From Rhineura floridana (Eukaryota; Chordata; Lepidosauria; Squamata; Rhineuridae), in contig NC_084486.1 of NCBI RefSeq assembly GCF_030035675.1, positions 60,927,230 to 60,991,229 of the forward strand: DNA of 64,000 nucleotides. The letters run 5' to 3'. The translations under genes were made by a program, and so were the position numbers. The notes beneath the pieces were generated by a model. It searched no databases. It was not told where the DNA came from and was given only the letters and a program-made list of their open reading frames with translations. Positions 11,180 through 20,825 of this stretch are shown piece after piece (the stretch's first letter is position 1; each line of letters begins with the position of its first letter).

Positions 11180-12155
11180 ATCATTTAACATTCATGATCA
11201 TGACTTGGATGAGGAGGTACAAAGCATGCTTATCAAATCTGCAGATGATACAAAGTTGGGGGGCATAAATACCATGGAAGACAGAAACAAAATTCAAAGG
11301 GACCTTGATAGGCTGGAGCATTGGGCTGAAAACAACCGAATGAAATTCAACAGGGATAAATGCAAAGTTCTACACTTAAGAAAAAGAAACCAAATGCACA
11401 GTTATAAGATGGGGGATACTTGGCTCAGCAGTACGACATGTGAGAAGGATCTTGGAATTGTCGTTGATCACAAGCTGAATATGAGCCAACAGTGTGATGT
11501 GGCTGCAAAAAAGGCAAATGCTATATTAGGTTGCATTAACAGAAGTATAGTTTCCAAATCGCGTGAAGTACTAGTTGCCCTCTATTCAGCACTGGTTAGG
11601 CCTCATCTTGAATACTGCGTCCAGTTCTCGTCTCCGCACTTCAAGAAGGATGCAGTCAAACTGGAATGGGTTCAGAGGAGGGCAACAAAGATGATCAGGG
11701 GACTGGAAACCAAGCCCTATGAGGAGAGACTGAAAGAACTGGGCATGTTTAGCCTGGAGAAGAGAAGACTGAGGGGAGATATGATAGCACTCTTCAAGTA
11801 CATGAAAGGTTGTCACATAGAGGAGTGCTGGGATCTCTTCTCAATCGTCCCAGAGTGCAGGGCACAGAATAATAGGCTCAAGTTGCATGAAACCAGATTT
11901 TGACTGGACATCAGGAAAACCTTCCTAACTGTTAGAGCCATACGACAATGGAACCAATTACCTAGAGAGGTAGTGGGCTCTCCGACACTGGAGGCATTCA
12001 AGAGGCAGCTAGACAGCCATCAAGGTCCCTTTGTATTTTATTTCTGTCTTCCACGGTATTAGCTGTGCCCCCCTATTTTGTATCATTTGCAAATTTAATA
12101 AGCATGCTCTGTACCTCCTCATCCAAGTCATTAATAAAAATGTTGAAGATCATGA
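11180..12155 (+). mobile_element. CR1 LINE fragment with folded-back segment
   Basis: A 5'-truncated CR1 copy. The open frame at 11205-11903 (232 codons) gives the C-terminal half of the reverse transcriptase, with SADDTKLGG (active-site box FADD-like), RPHLEYCVQF, RRATKMIRGLE, YEERLKELGMFSLEKRRLRG and related blocks. The sense copy continues out of frame to about 12018 (LPREVVGSPTLEAF-like). From 12019 to 12155 the sequence reverses and repeats the segment near 11180-11310 in antisense. The normal CR1 3' end is missing. Confidence 0.88.
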
Positions 12156-12924
12156 AGGTCATGAACTTACACACCTTCCCCTATCTTTAGATTCTTTATA
12201 ATGACCAGTGCATTTTGAACAATAAATAATACATACAGTAAATAATACTTACATACTTTAAAAAAAAACTCCAGAAAACTCCAGATTGTACTACATTCAG
12301 TGTCAAATGCGTGGAAAGTTGAACATATTCCTAATGATACACTTATGCAGTTACTGCACAAAGCTGCCCAGCTTTCTCCAGTTTTGCACTTCACATCCTG
12401 TGATAAAATCTATTGTAATGAGATTAAGCAACCATGTGATCCTTCTCACAATCAGCCTCAATAATCTCCCCATTAGCTTTCTATTCACAATGAATCAGGA
12501 TGCAGATACGTGTGACAAAGGGAAGGCTGAGTAGAATCCTTAATCACTCTCCAGGACTGGCAAGGTACAATGAAAGAAAACAAACCAACTTTGTAACTCA
12601 TTTGAAGACACAATCCATAAATTTAATATGCAGAAAGTAATCAGTTTCTCCTGAACTGTATTTCCAGCAGTGACTTTTTTTAAATGTGGGAGTTTTGGTT
12701 TTTAGACTTCTCTCAAAGAACGTTTCTAACAAATCGCCCTCAAGGCCCACAGAGGTGACAAAGAAAAAAACAAAGAAGGGAAAGAGAAAATAAACCTTCA
12801 AAACATTAACTTTGTGGAACTTTTAAACTGAACTTTAGTCTCTGAACAGGGTGATTTCTAGGACTCTAGTGATTTATTAATGTAAAAGATTTTACATTCT
12901 ATTACACGTTGTTTGGAATAATAC

Positions 12925-12963
12925 ATGAATGAGAGATATGGACTTTTTGGCCTCTTACTCTGA
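12925..12963 (+). other. Overlapping short upstream ORF at the DHX32 start
   Basis: An ATG at 12925 opens a 12-codon frame that overlaps the DHX32 ATG at 12929 and ends at TGA 12961-12963. In the DHX32 frame the codon directly before the start (12926-12928) is TGA. If the mRNA includes this ATG, it could reduce initiation at 12929. No test of this is possible from sequence. Confidence 0.4.
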
Positions 12964-13216
12964 GAAACAGTGCTTTTCAGAATTATTTGACTCTACTGAT
13001 GGAGAGGATATGGAAGAGGAAAGTCTGGTGAGATATGCAGAAGATTTAGAGATGAATACTTTTGATGGATTGCCATTCTCTTCCCGTTATTACAAACTCC
13101 TCAAAGAGAGAGTGGAACTTCTTGTCTGGCAAGTGAAATACACTTTCATGGACAGTCTGCATAATCATCAGATTGTGATTGTTTCAGCAGATGCCAAAAC
13201 TGGTAAGAGCTCCCAG
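12929..13216 (+). CDS. DHX32: DHX32 coding exon 1 (N-terminus, motif I)
   Basis: This exon encodes residues 1-96 of DHX32, a relative of DEAH-box RNA helicases whose biochemical role is poorly defined. It starts at ATG 12929, with an in-frame TGA just upstream, and ends at CAG/GTGAGT in phase 0. After an acidic N-terminus (DSTDGEDMEEE) comes FDGLPFSSRYYKLLKER, matching human FDGLPYSSRYYKLLKER as recalled. QIVIVSADAKTGKSSQ at residues 81-96 contains the degenerate Walker A motif (human SGDAKCGKSAQ). The initiator could be Met1 or Met4; Met1 is taken because the frame is closed just before it. The next exon is 9.3 kb away. Confidence 0.93.
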
Positions 13217-14029
13217 GTGAGTGTTAAAGAGTTGCAATATTATATGAATTAGTGTTAAATGCTTGATATGAGCTGAAATTAAACGCTACATTCATATTTT
13301 TAAAATAGCATAAAATAGATCTTGTGATGCTCTGGTTTTGTATTCTGCCACTCATTGAACAATGTAGAATGTAAAATTGTTGTCTGCTTTCAATGATTGG
13401 CCTAATACCATTTGACAGTATTGGAGAGAACAACCAAACTCTCATTTGCAAAATCTCATTTACAGTGAGTTTGAGAATGTTGGTGACAGGGATGGTTTTA
13501 CTAGTACTGGCATGTTTTCTCCCATTTCATATACAAGGCTTCAGAATCAAGGTGCTTAGAAAACTAGGACCCATGATCCAGAGAGTTTTATATGGCATTT
13601 TTAAGGGTTTATGCATACCCAGGAGGTGATCTCATCTCTCTCTCTCTCTCTTTTTAACTGCTGGGTTTCAAGACTGGTGTGGCATGTAGCTTGTGAGAAG
13701 GACTGCCATTTTAAAACAAATATCAAAAGCCAAGATGATGAGTACATAAAGTTTGTTTCACCATGCGTTTTGACAATGCATTCATTATTGCCTATTGTTT
13801 GATTACATTAAATTGGTTGAGAAGAAAAGAATTAAAATGTGAAATGGTTTTAGAAACTGAGGACAAATTATATATATAATGTGTATATGTTTAGAATTCT
13901 AATTTTTAAATGTCATCATTTTTTATCATGTATAAGATGAGCCCAGATAATCAGTAGTTTCTCCTATATGAGCTATATTGAAATTGATTCATCAAGAAAC
14001 TAAAAGGTTATCTGCCGTATATGTGCCCC

Positions 14030-14245
14030 AGTGTGGTGTAGTGGTTAAGGTGTTGGACTACGACCTGGGAGCCCAGGGTTCGAATCCCCACACAGCCGTG
14101 AAGCTCACTGGGTGACCTTGGGCCAGTCACTGCCTCTCAGCCTCAGAGGAAGGCAATGGTAAAACCACCTCTGAATACCGCTTATCATGAAAACCCTATT
14201 CAGGGTCACCATAAGTCGGAATCGACTTGAAGGCAGTCCATCATC
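14030..14245 (+). mobile_element. Sauria-type SINE, complete, with target duplication
   Basis: The tRNA-like head has an A box (GTGGTGTAGTGGTTAAGG) and B box (GGTTCGAATCC, 14077-14087). The body has the GACCTTGGGCCAGTCACTG block. The tail CATAAGTCGGAATCGACTTG plus CAT repeats resembles the BovB 3' end. It is flanked by the direct repeat ATGTGCCCC at 14021-14029 and 14246-14254, a clean 9-bp target duplication. Confidence 0.9.
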
Positions 14246-14545
14246 ATGTGCCCCAAAAGGAGGACCATCTACTCGCAATCTCCTCCACCAAAATAGCACC
14301 GGGGAATTTTGAATTTTCATTTTACAACACATTTCAGAAAGTAAATAATATATTCTTACTAATTTCTGTGGTGTTTATATGAGACATAGGGCCTTCTCAG
14401 TGATTACACTAATATGTAATCTAATATGTAATGCCTCACCCCCTCAAGGCTTGAATAGTCCCTTCTCTCATAGCCGGCTGCTAGTTAGTGAAGACCTTTA
14501 TACAGTATTCCAGCAGGCTTTTGCCTTGCCAGTTGGTTGATAAAA

Positions 14546-14935
14546 CAGGAGTAAGGAACCTTTTTCAGCACAAGAGCCACATTCCTTCATGGGTAACCTT
14601 CCCAGGGGCCAGAGGCCACAGTGAGCAGAAAGACAAATGTGACTGTTATCTTTGTAAAGTAGTTTACATTCCAGTTGCACAAAAACCAGAGTTTTCAATA
14701 CTCTCCAGTATCTCCATCCTTCATTTAGACATACAAGAGGCGTTATCCCAGTTAATATTCCAGCCAGGTAACAGCACTTGAGGAGGTTAGGAATGCAGGG
14801 CTGATGAGCAGTGTGGTCTGGGGACAGGGCTTGTCTCCTGTGGTGGAGAGCATGGCCTAGGGAGAATCCCAAGCACAGAGAGACATGGAGGGTCATAACT
14901 AGCCTCCAGGCATGAGGTTTTCCACCCCTGTTTTA
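14546..14935. mobile_element. hAT-type nonautonomous transposon, diverged
   Basis: The ends CAGGAGTAAGGAACC and GGTTTTCCACCCCTG are inverted. The interior shares phrases such as GGCCAGAGGCCACAGTGAGC with the copy at 5698-6063. It has no transposase and no clear target duplication. Confidence 0.6.
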
Positions 14936-17168
14936 AATCTTGGAGTTTTCCCTGATACTTCTGTGAGTCTTGAATTTTGTAGTTTTCTTTTTAAAAAAAG
15001 ATTGAATGTTTTTAACTGTTGGAAGCCACCTTGAGAAATGCTGTTTAAGGGATGGGGAACTGGATCTGTCCAGCGGGCCAGATCCTTATCTCCCCCACAG
15101 GCCAAGCTTGACATGTGTGTGCGGTCATTCACCTGTCAATCACCTGATGTCACAGTGCTATCAAGTGACCCTTTTTTACCCTTGTGGATGATCAGGTGAT
15201 CAGTGGGGCTTGCAAAATGCTGCACACAAAGCCGTGCAATTTCTGACTATCAGCCGATTGACAAGGCTTGCGTAACTCTGTACATGCCGATTGCAGTACC
15301 GGCAATCCCCCTTTCGCCTACACACATCTTTACTAGCCCAACACCTATGTCATTTATAATATAGGGTGTAAGGCAGGTGGGGATGGTTTGGCCAAAACAG
15401 CCTTATGGGCCAAATGGGGAAGCATAATGAGGCCTACAGACCAGCTGTTCCTCACTCTTGTGCTAATGCATTTGAAAGGCGGAGTAAAAATTAGTTTGTA
15501 TAAATAAATACATTTAAATTGTCCAAGACTAATTCTCTGCCTAGTACTACTTACATAGTTTGTCTCTGTGAGATGAATTTGTGTGTACATGGGCCCAGAA
15601 GAACAGCTAAAACATGACTGAAGAAAATATTTGCCTTCTCCCATTTGTTAAAATAGTTCTTGGTGACCACTTTTATCTCTTGGCCACACTGAATCTACTC
15701 TGGGTAAATGAACACCCAGTGCTGGTCCTGGATGATGCAGGAGTTGTATTGCCTCCACTAACTTTATTTTGGAGTGGAGAGGCAATCCCAGGGGGTAGTA
15801 ACTTCAGCTGCCAGGCCTGCTTGGAGCTGGAGGGTGGAGGCAACTGGAGAGGGTCAGGAAGAAAGTTTCTTTTACCACCTCTACCCCCACCCCTACCCCT
15901 GGCAAATTGCCCTGGTCTCCTTTGCACTTGAGCAGGGAGTGTGAAAACTTCCCAACCTCCCTTGCCAGGCCCTAGCCAATTCAGGTTTTTTCTTCTTGCC
16001 TGGCATGGCAAAGGCTCTCTTCCTCCCCCCCCATGTTTTGTGCACAAAACACTCCATTTTGTGGCTAACCAAGGGAACAGATGAAGGAACCTAATGAGGC
16101 ATTGCATTTCTATTCTTAGGCTACTACTATCAACAAGTTCTTCTCCCTACCTCACCACCATTCAGAGCAACAATAGGCCGTTGATAATGCCAGTCAACTA
16201 GTCAGAATAATAAGCCACTAGCCTTCACAGGTGCTCCCTGCATCATGAGAATGGTAGCTTATGGTGGGAGCCCTTTGATAGTTTTGGAGTGACTTCAGCT
16301 GATGTCAGACTTTATCACCCTTTGAATCCAACTGTGAGAGAACCCCATGGCTAGTGTCAACATCTGGTTGGGACTCTCCATTTCAGGGAGCTCAAAACAC
16401 TTGGCACTTTCGACTTCCGGGAAGGGTGACTTAGCCTGTGCCTGCTTTTGAGACGGGCTCCTGCCTCAAAAGAAGCTTATTCAGATATATCAGTCAGTTT
16501 TTTCTTTTTTTTTTGACTGATTAAACTTCTCCCGGGTAGGGAGAAACGAAGAGATTAACCTCAAAGCCTATTTTTGTTGGGACGACCAGATCTCATTAAT
16601 TTATGGGACGAGGTCCAGCCGACGAAGGTGGGACGGATTTTCAACAGCAAGCTCTATCTGTTAAAGCGAACGTTCATCTTATCTTCTAAGAGAGAACGCA
16701 CTAACAGGCAAGCACCCTTCTTTCTATATTTTTCTTTTACTTGACTTAAATTGTTGCTGTTTAAAAGAGATTTGCCAGATTGATCAGTTTTTGACATCTC
16801 ACTGGGGAGCCATAACTTCTCTCTGCTACGCACTAATTAATAGCTTATCTCTGTTTTTGTTGCAAAAAGCTGTCCTGGATTTGCATTCTAAAGATATACA
16901 CAGAAGAGGGATTTCTATTCCAGATTTTTATTTTGAAAAATATTATACTGTTTTGAGACTACTCTCTTTTTGGTCTATTTTATTTTGACGAATCTGTTTC
17001 TTGACGATTGCCATTAATTGTTTCGATCCTGGGAACTGCATTTTGTTTACTTAACTATTGGAGAGATAAGGCTGTCTGCTCTGTTTATACTGTGATGTCA
17101 CCAAGTTTGGAGTATTAACCCAATTGTTGCTGAAATAAGAAGTGGTTTTCCTATATTTTTCTTTTAAA

Positions 17169-17819
17169 ATGGCAATTAAGAAAGTGGCTGAAAATCTGGA
17201 AATAACTATGTTTCAGAAAATAATGGATGAGATTGAGATAACGAAAATTGAATTGAGTAAAATGAAGCAGGAGATTAAAGATATAAGGGTCCCTGTGAGA
17301 GAGGTGACCCTGGAAGGGGTCCCTGTGAGAGAGGAGACCCCGGAGATTGGAACAGGGGTCCCTGTGAGAGAGGAGACCCTGGAGACTGGAATAGGGGTCC
17401 CTGTGAGAGAGGAGATCCCGGAGATTGGAACCAACGTGGAACAGGAACAAGATTTGGAGTCTATGGACTTTAGAAATAAAATCTATTGTTTGGAACTCAA
17501 TGTTATCTCTGAAGAAATGAATGAAGATTCTAGAGATAAAGTTATCAATGGCATGGATAATCTTCTGGACTGGAATGATGTGATGGAGCCCAATATAGAG
17601 AAAATCTATGGAATTAACTGCAGCCATGTGACAATGGAAAAACTTTTAAGAGATGACCCAGTGTATTTTGAAAAAAAGAACAGAGATATGATTTTACAGC
17701 AGTATTTCAGCAACCTATTCAGAATGGATGGCAAGAAAATATTTGGGATAGAGGTAATTCCCATCAGACTCTTACTATATGACTATGGCTTTGACAGCAA
17801 GATTATTATGGAATACTGA
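17169..17819 (+). CDS. L1 ORF1-like protein with internal tandem repeats
   Basis: An open frame of 216 codons from AAAATGG (17169) to TGA (17817-17819); the same frame is open from 17142. The N-terminus (MAIKKVAENLEITMFQKIMD) and the following EIEITKIELSKMKQEIKDI look like a short coiled coil of L1 ORF1p type. Residues 41-88 are a tandem array (VPVREETPEIGTG-type units). The C-terminal part (NKIYCLELNVIS, IEKIYGINC, RDMILQQYFSNLF) vaguely matches the RNA-binding and C-terminal region of ORF1p. If expressed it would bind element RNA as a nucleic-acid chaperone and depend on L1 enzymes. Assignment to L1 rests on this general look plus the L1-type insertion hallmarks, not on a clear domain match. 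Confidence 0.6.
   Translation: MAIKKVAENLEITMFQKIMDEIEITKIELSKMKQEIKDIRVPVREVTLEGVPVREETPEIGTGVPVREETLETGIGVPVREEIPEIGTNVEQEQDLESMDFRNKIYCLELNVISEEMNEDSRDKVINGMDNLLDWNDVMEPNIEKIYGINCSHVTMEKLLRDDPVYFEKKNRDMILQQYFSNLFRMDGKKIFGIEVIPIRLLLYDYGFDSKIIMEY
17289..17432 (+). repeat. Coding minisatellite in the ORF1-like frame
   Basis: Three 39-bp units (VPVREETPEIGTG, VPVREETLETGIG, VPVREEIPEIGTN) follow one shortened unit (VPVREVTLEG). The array sits between the coiled-coil-like region and the C-terminal part. All units keep the frame, so copy number can vary without breaking the ORF. Confidence 0.9.
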
Positions 17820-18654
17820 TAATGGAAGATTGGATATTGAAATTACTGGACTTAACAAGACTACTGAAGATGGAAGATGGAAAATGGAACTAATAGAGAT
17901 AATAGAACAATGGCTACTGAAATTATTGAACCTAACAGATTCTGATGTGATGGATTAATTGAAATGTTTATTTTGACTATGGTTATGACAATAAGATTAT
18001 CATAATTAGTAATGAGATGGATTAATCGATATGCTTATCTGGAAAAAAAAAATTGATAGATATATTTCTTAAAGAATTGAAACCTCTCTTTGACTTTTTG
18101 TGGAAAGAATAAAGTAATGTTTATGAGATTTGATGATTAAGTAAGATAACTACTGGAGGAAAGTGATTTTATAATATGACTTAAGAGACAGGATTGTTAT
18201 ATATTATAGACTTATAACTGATTTGATCTTTGACAAATGGGAAGTCAATATTTTACTCTTTATTTTTTATTTTTGTTTTTTTTTTTCTTTTTTTCTTTTT
18301 GTTTAACTATTTTTGATTTTGTTTTTTGTCTTTGAATGTTTTATGATTTTGTCTTGTATGTTTTATGAAAATCTGAATAAAAATTATTGAAAAAAAAAAA
18401 AAAAACACTTGGCACTTTCACCCTCCCCTTATTATTCCTCCCTCTCTTCCATGGTTTGAACCTGAAGACTAACCTCTGTTTCCATTCTGTTCCACAAGAA
18501 GCTACATAGAGTACACAGAGAATCTCTGTGGGTACTGAGAGGTGATGCTAAAACAAGCAGGAAATAGAGTTCATAGGGAGCTCTGTTTCCTGTGAGAATT
18601 GCAAACACACATCCTCCTTTGATCTTTGTTGGGCTGGGGGGAGCTACTTTTGTT

Positions 18655-18865
18655 ATATATTTTATTTATTACATTTTTATCCTACTGTTCTTCCAAGGTG
18701 ATGAGGGGGTAGTTGTGCACTTTATCCTTGCAACAATTCTGTGAGATGAATTTGGTGGAGAGTTGTTGATTCACCCTGCATATATCACATAATGAGCTAT
18801 GCAGCTGATCAGGGCTTTGAACCCAGGTCTGCAGTCAAATCCTAATACAAGGATAGCAAGGCCAC
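18655..18865 (-). mobile_element. MIR-like SINE, antisense, diverged
   Basis: The plus strand begins with TTTATTTATTACATTTTTATCC and ends with the complement of a tRNA-like head (GGGCTTTGAACCCAGGTCTG). The layout is the same as the copy at 10803-11042 but more eroded. Confidence 0.5.
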
Positions 18866-19504
18866 TGCTGATAAAGAGTGAAGGCACCCCAAAAGTTCTC
18901 AACAGTTGGGACTTTTTTCTACGGCTCCTAACCCTGAGGAAGGAGACAGATCTCTATTCTAATCTCATATAAGCCTCCCCTTCCTGCATACTGCCTTCAC
19001 AGTGAGAGAGACCCCCCTTCTCCGGTAATTATTTAAGGAAAAACAAGATACATAGCTGCCTGCTATGTAATTAAATAGTTTGGTTCTTGAACAGGTGATG
19101 GCAAAGTTACACCCAATCTTCTGAGCTGCTCTTGTCCTCTGTAGCAGCTCATAGAATCAGACAGAGTGAATGTGAAAAATTTGAAGAACTTGTGCTATTT
19201 GCGTTTTTTTAGATGATCAATCAAAAAGTCCTGGCTAGCTGATAATGACATAATATTCAGTCTGAAAGATTATTGATCTCATTTGGTGGATCAGGACCTA
19301 AAAGTGGGATATATGCCCTGACTTTAGGTAGATCATACCAGCAGTCTTTTTGATATTTTGTTTAAAAAACCTAAACAACAACAGCAAAAGGTAAGAGGGA
19401 GAATTTTCAGATGCAAGGGAATATGGGATCCTGAGGTACTACTAGTTGTGTAGCATAGGTGACTTTAGGAAGTTCAGCTTTTGTCAAATACACATACAAA
19501 ACAA

Positions 19505-19612
19505 GATGTTGTTAAGTGCCTTCAAGTTGATTTTGAGTTATGGCAGCCCTATAAATCAGCGACCTCCAGTAGATCTGTCATGAACCATCCTCTTCAGATC
19601 TTGTAAAGCAAG
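19505..19612 (-). mobile_element. RTE/BovB LINE 3' end, short antisense fragment
   Basis: The plus strand carries GTGCCTTCAAGTTGATTTTG, then CTATAAATCAGCGACCTCCA and TCTGTCATGAACCATCC. This is the same series as in the BovB ends at 2935-3096, 46932-47188 and 50935-51286. Confidence 0.75.
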
Positions 19613-20140
19613 ATGCACCTGACTAAATTCCTTCTTCTACACAGCTTCTACACGCAGAGAAAATATACAATACATAATTGAAATTGGGTCCCATGTTGCA
19701 GGTAATTTGATAATGTTGAAGACTACTGTCCTAATCTGCATAAATGGAGGGGAGGAGCACTGCTGCACAGAGTGGAGGAGAAAAGCCTCTTTCTCTCCCC
19801 ATCCTCCATGTGTAGGGTTGTATGCTTTTGCAGTCTTTCCTGACCTTTGTGTCCCCAGTTGGTGGTGGACTGTAATTCCCATAATTCTTTAACATGCCCA
19901 TGCTGGCTGGGGCTGATGGGAGTTGTAGTCCAACAACATCTGAGGAACCAAAGGTTGAGAAAGGCTGCTTGCAAGAGATTGGAAATGAGCTGCCCTGATA
20001 GTGGCTGCTGAGCTTGAGCAACTTCTTTGTCTTTGAAAAGCGATGACTGAATGAGGAGCTGCCTCGCATTGCTTTTTATCCTAACCTGCAACATGGAACC
20101 CAGTTTGTTTTTACACTGGAGCTGTGAAGCTGGAGGGCAC

Positions 20141-20825
20141 TGTGATGTTCCTATATTAATGTATATATGCTAAGTGTTGGTTGTTTAGAAGATACATGGT
20201 AAGTGGAGTGAAAGAGGAGGGGGAGTGAATGGGCAGTAGAATGCTAGATGATTGGCTGAGTGTTTAAAATGGCTGAACGTATAAAAGGAAGAGTGAGAGT
20301 GGAATCTGGGGGGAGAAGAGAAAGAGTGGGTTGTTTGGTGGGGTTTAGAGAGTTGTTTGCCAGGAGAGAGTGGAGAAGGAGAGGGGTGGAGTTCGGATTA
20401 GTATTGAGTAAAACCATATGCTTATGTGCCTTAAGAAGAAATCTTGTTAATCTTGTTAGCTTTGTTATCTTTAATAAATACTTAATTTGGTTTACCAAAG
20501 GCCTGATCCTTGGCTGGGGTTTCACAGACCAGAAGGGAGGGTAAGGTAATGACCAAGGCTGAAGGGAAACTAACAAATGGTGGCAGCGGTGAAGAGAATA
20601 ACAATACCAGTATTCAGAGTCTCTGGGAATACTAGTATTAGGACGTGACTGGTAGTTGCCTAGCAGGGGGATCTGTTGAGATCTGTGCTAGAGCGGGGAG
20701 AGAAACAATAAAAAAGGACAGTCCGGACTGGTGGAGTCCCTGGTGGTGCCTAGTGACAGGCAGTAGCCACGCGCAGGTAGGAACCTGACAGGGAGAGCCA
20801 GGGAAGGGCGTCACAGGCACCCATG
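20141..20825 (+). mobile_element. LTR retroelement fossil: one LTR plus leader
   Basis: A probable LTR spans 20141-20575, starting with TG and ending with CA. It holds a TATA-like box near 20279 and a polyadenylation signal near 20473. Immediately after it is TGGTGGCAGCGG, which has the form and position of a primer-binding site, and about 240 bp of leader. The rest of the element and a second LTR are not in the window. It is an incomplete, non-coding remnant; the family (Gypsy or ERV type) cannot be told. Confidence 0.6.

Larger units (their letters stand above)
10200..12928 (+). other. DHX32: 5' region of DHX32 before its first coding exon
   Basis: This is probably upstream sequence, 5'-noncoding exon and an intron of DHX32. 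Small open frames at 10336-10803 on both strands resemble nothing known. A MIR-like SINE (10803-11042) and a folded-back CR1 (11180-12155) occupy the middle. Between 12156 and 12928 I see only AT-rich sequence. Confidence 0.5.
16412..18401 (+). mobile_element. ORF1-only L1 derivative (HAL1-like), about 2 kb, intact insertion
   Basis: The insertion is bounded by an 18-bp direct repeat, AAAACACTTGGCACTTTC, at 16394-16411 and 18402-18419. The left repeat begins with four As, so the bottom-strand nick reads TTTT/G, as expected for L1 endonuclease. Inside are a leader of about 750 bp, a single ORF (17169-17819), about 570 bp of 3' sequence with AATAAA at 18376-18381, and a poly(A) run. There is no endonuclease or reverse transcriptase ORF. 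The structure is like mammalian half-L1 (HAL1) elements, which carry ORF1 only, or an internally deleted L1. The clean repeats and pure poly(A) suggest a recent insertion. Confidence 0.82.

Noticed and set aside
14040-14100. tRNA-like A and B boxes
   Set aside because: They belong to the head of a SINE with a 9-bp target duplication, not to a functional tRNA gene; there is no tRNA cloverleaf 3' end.
15614-16107. Open frames of 105 and 144 codons on opposite strands
   Set aside because: They overlap fully, are rich in G/P and K/R from a purine-rich tract, resemble no known protein and lie in an intron with hAT-like debris.
17151-17627. 158-codon minus-strand frame
   Set aside because: It is the antisense shadow of the ORF1-like frame; its repeats are the complement of the coding minisatellite.
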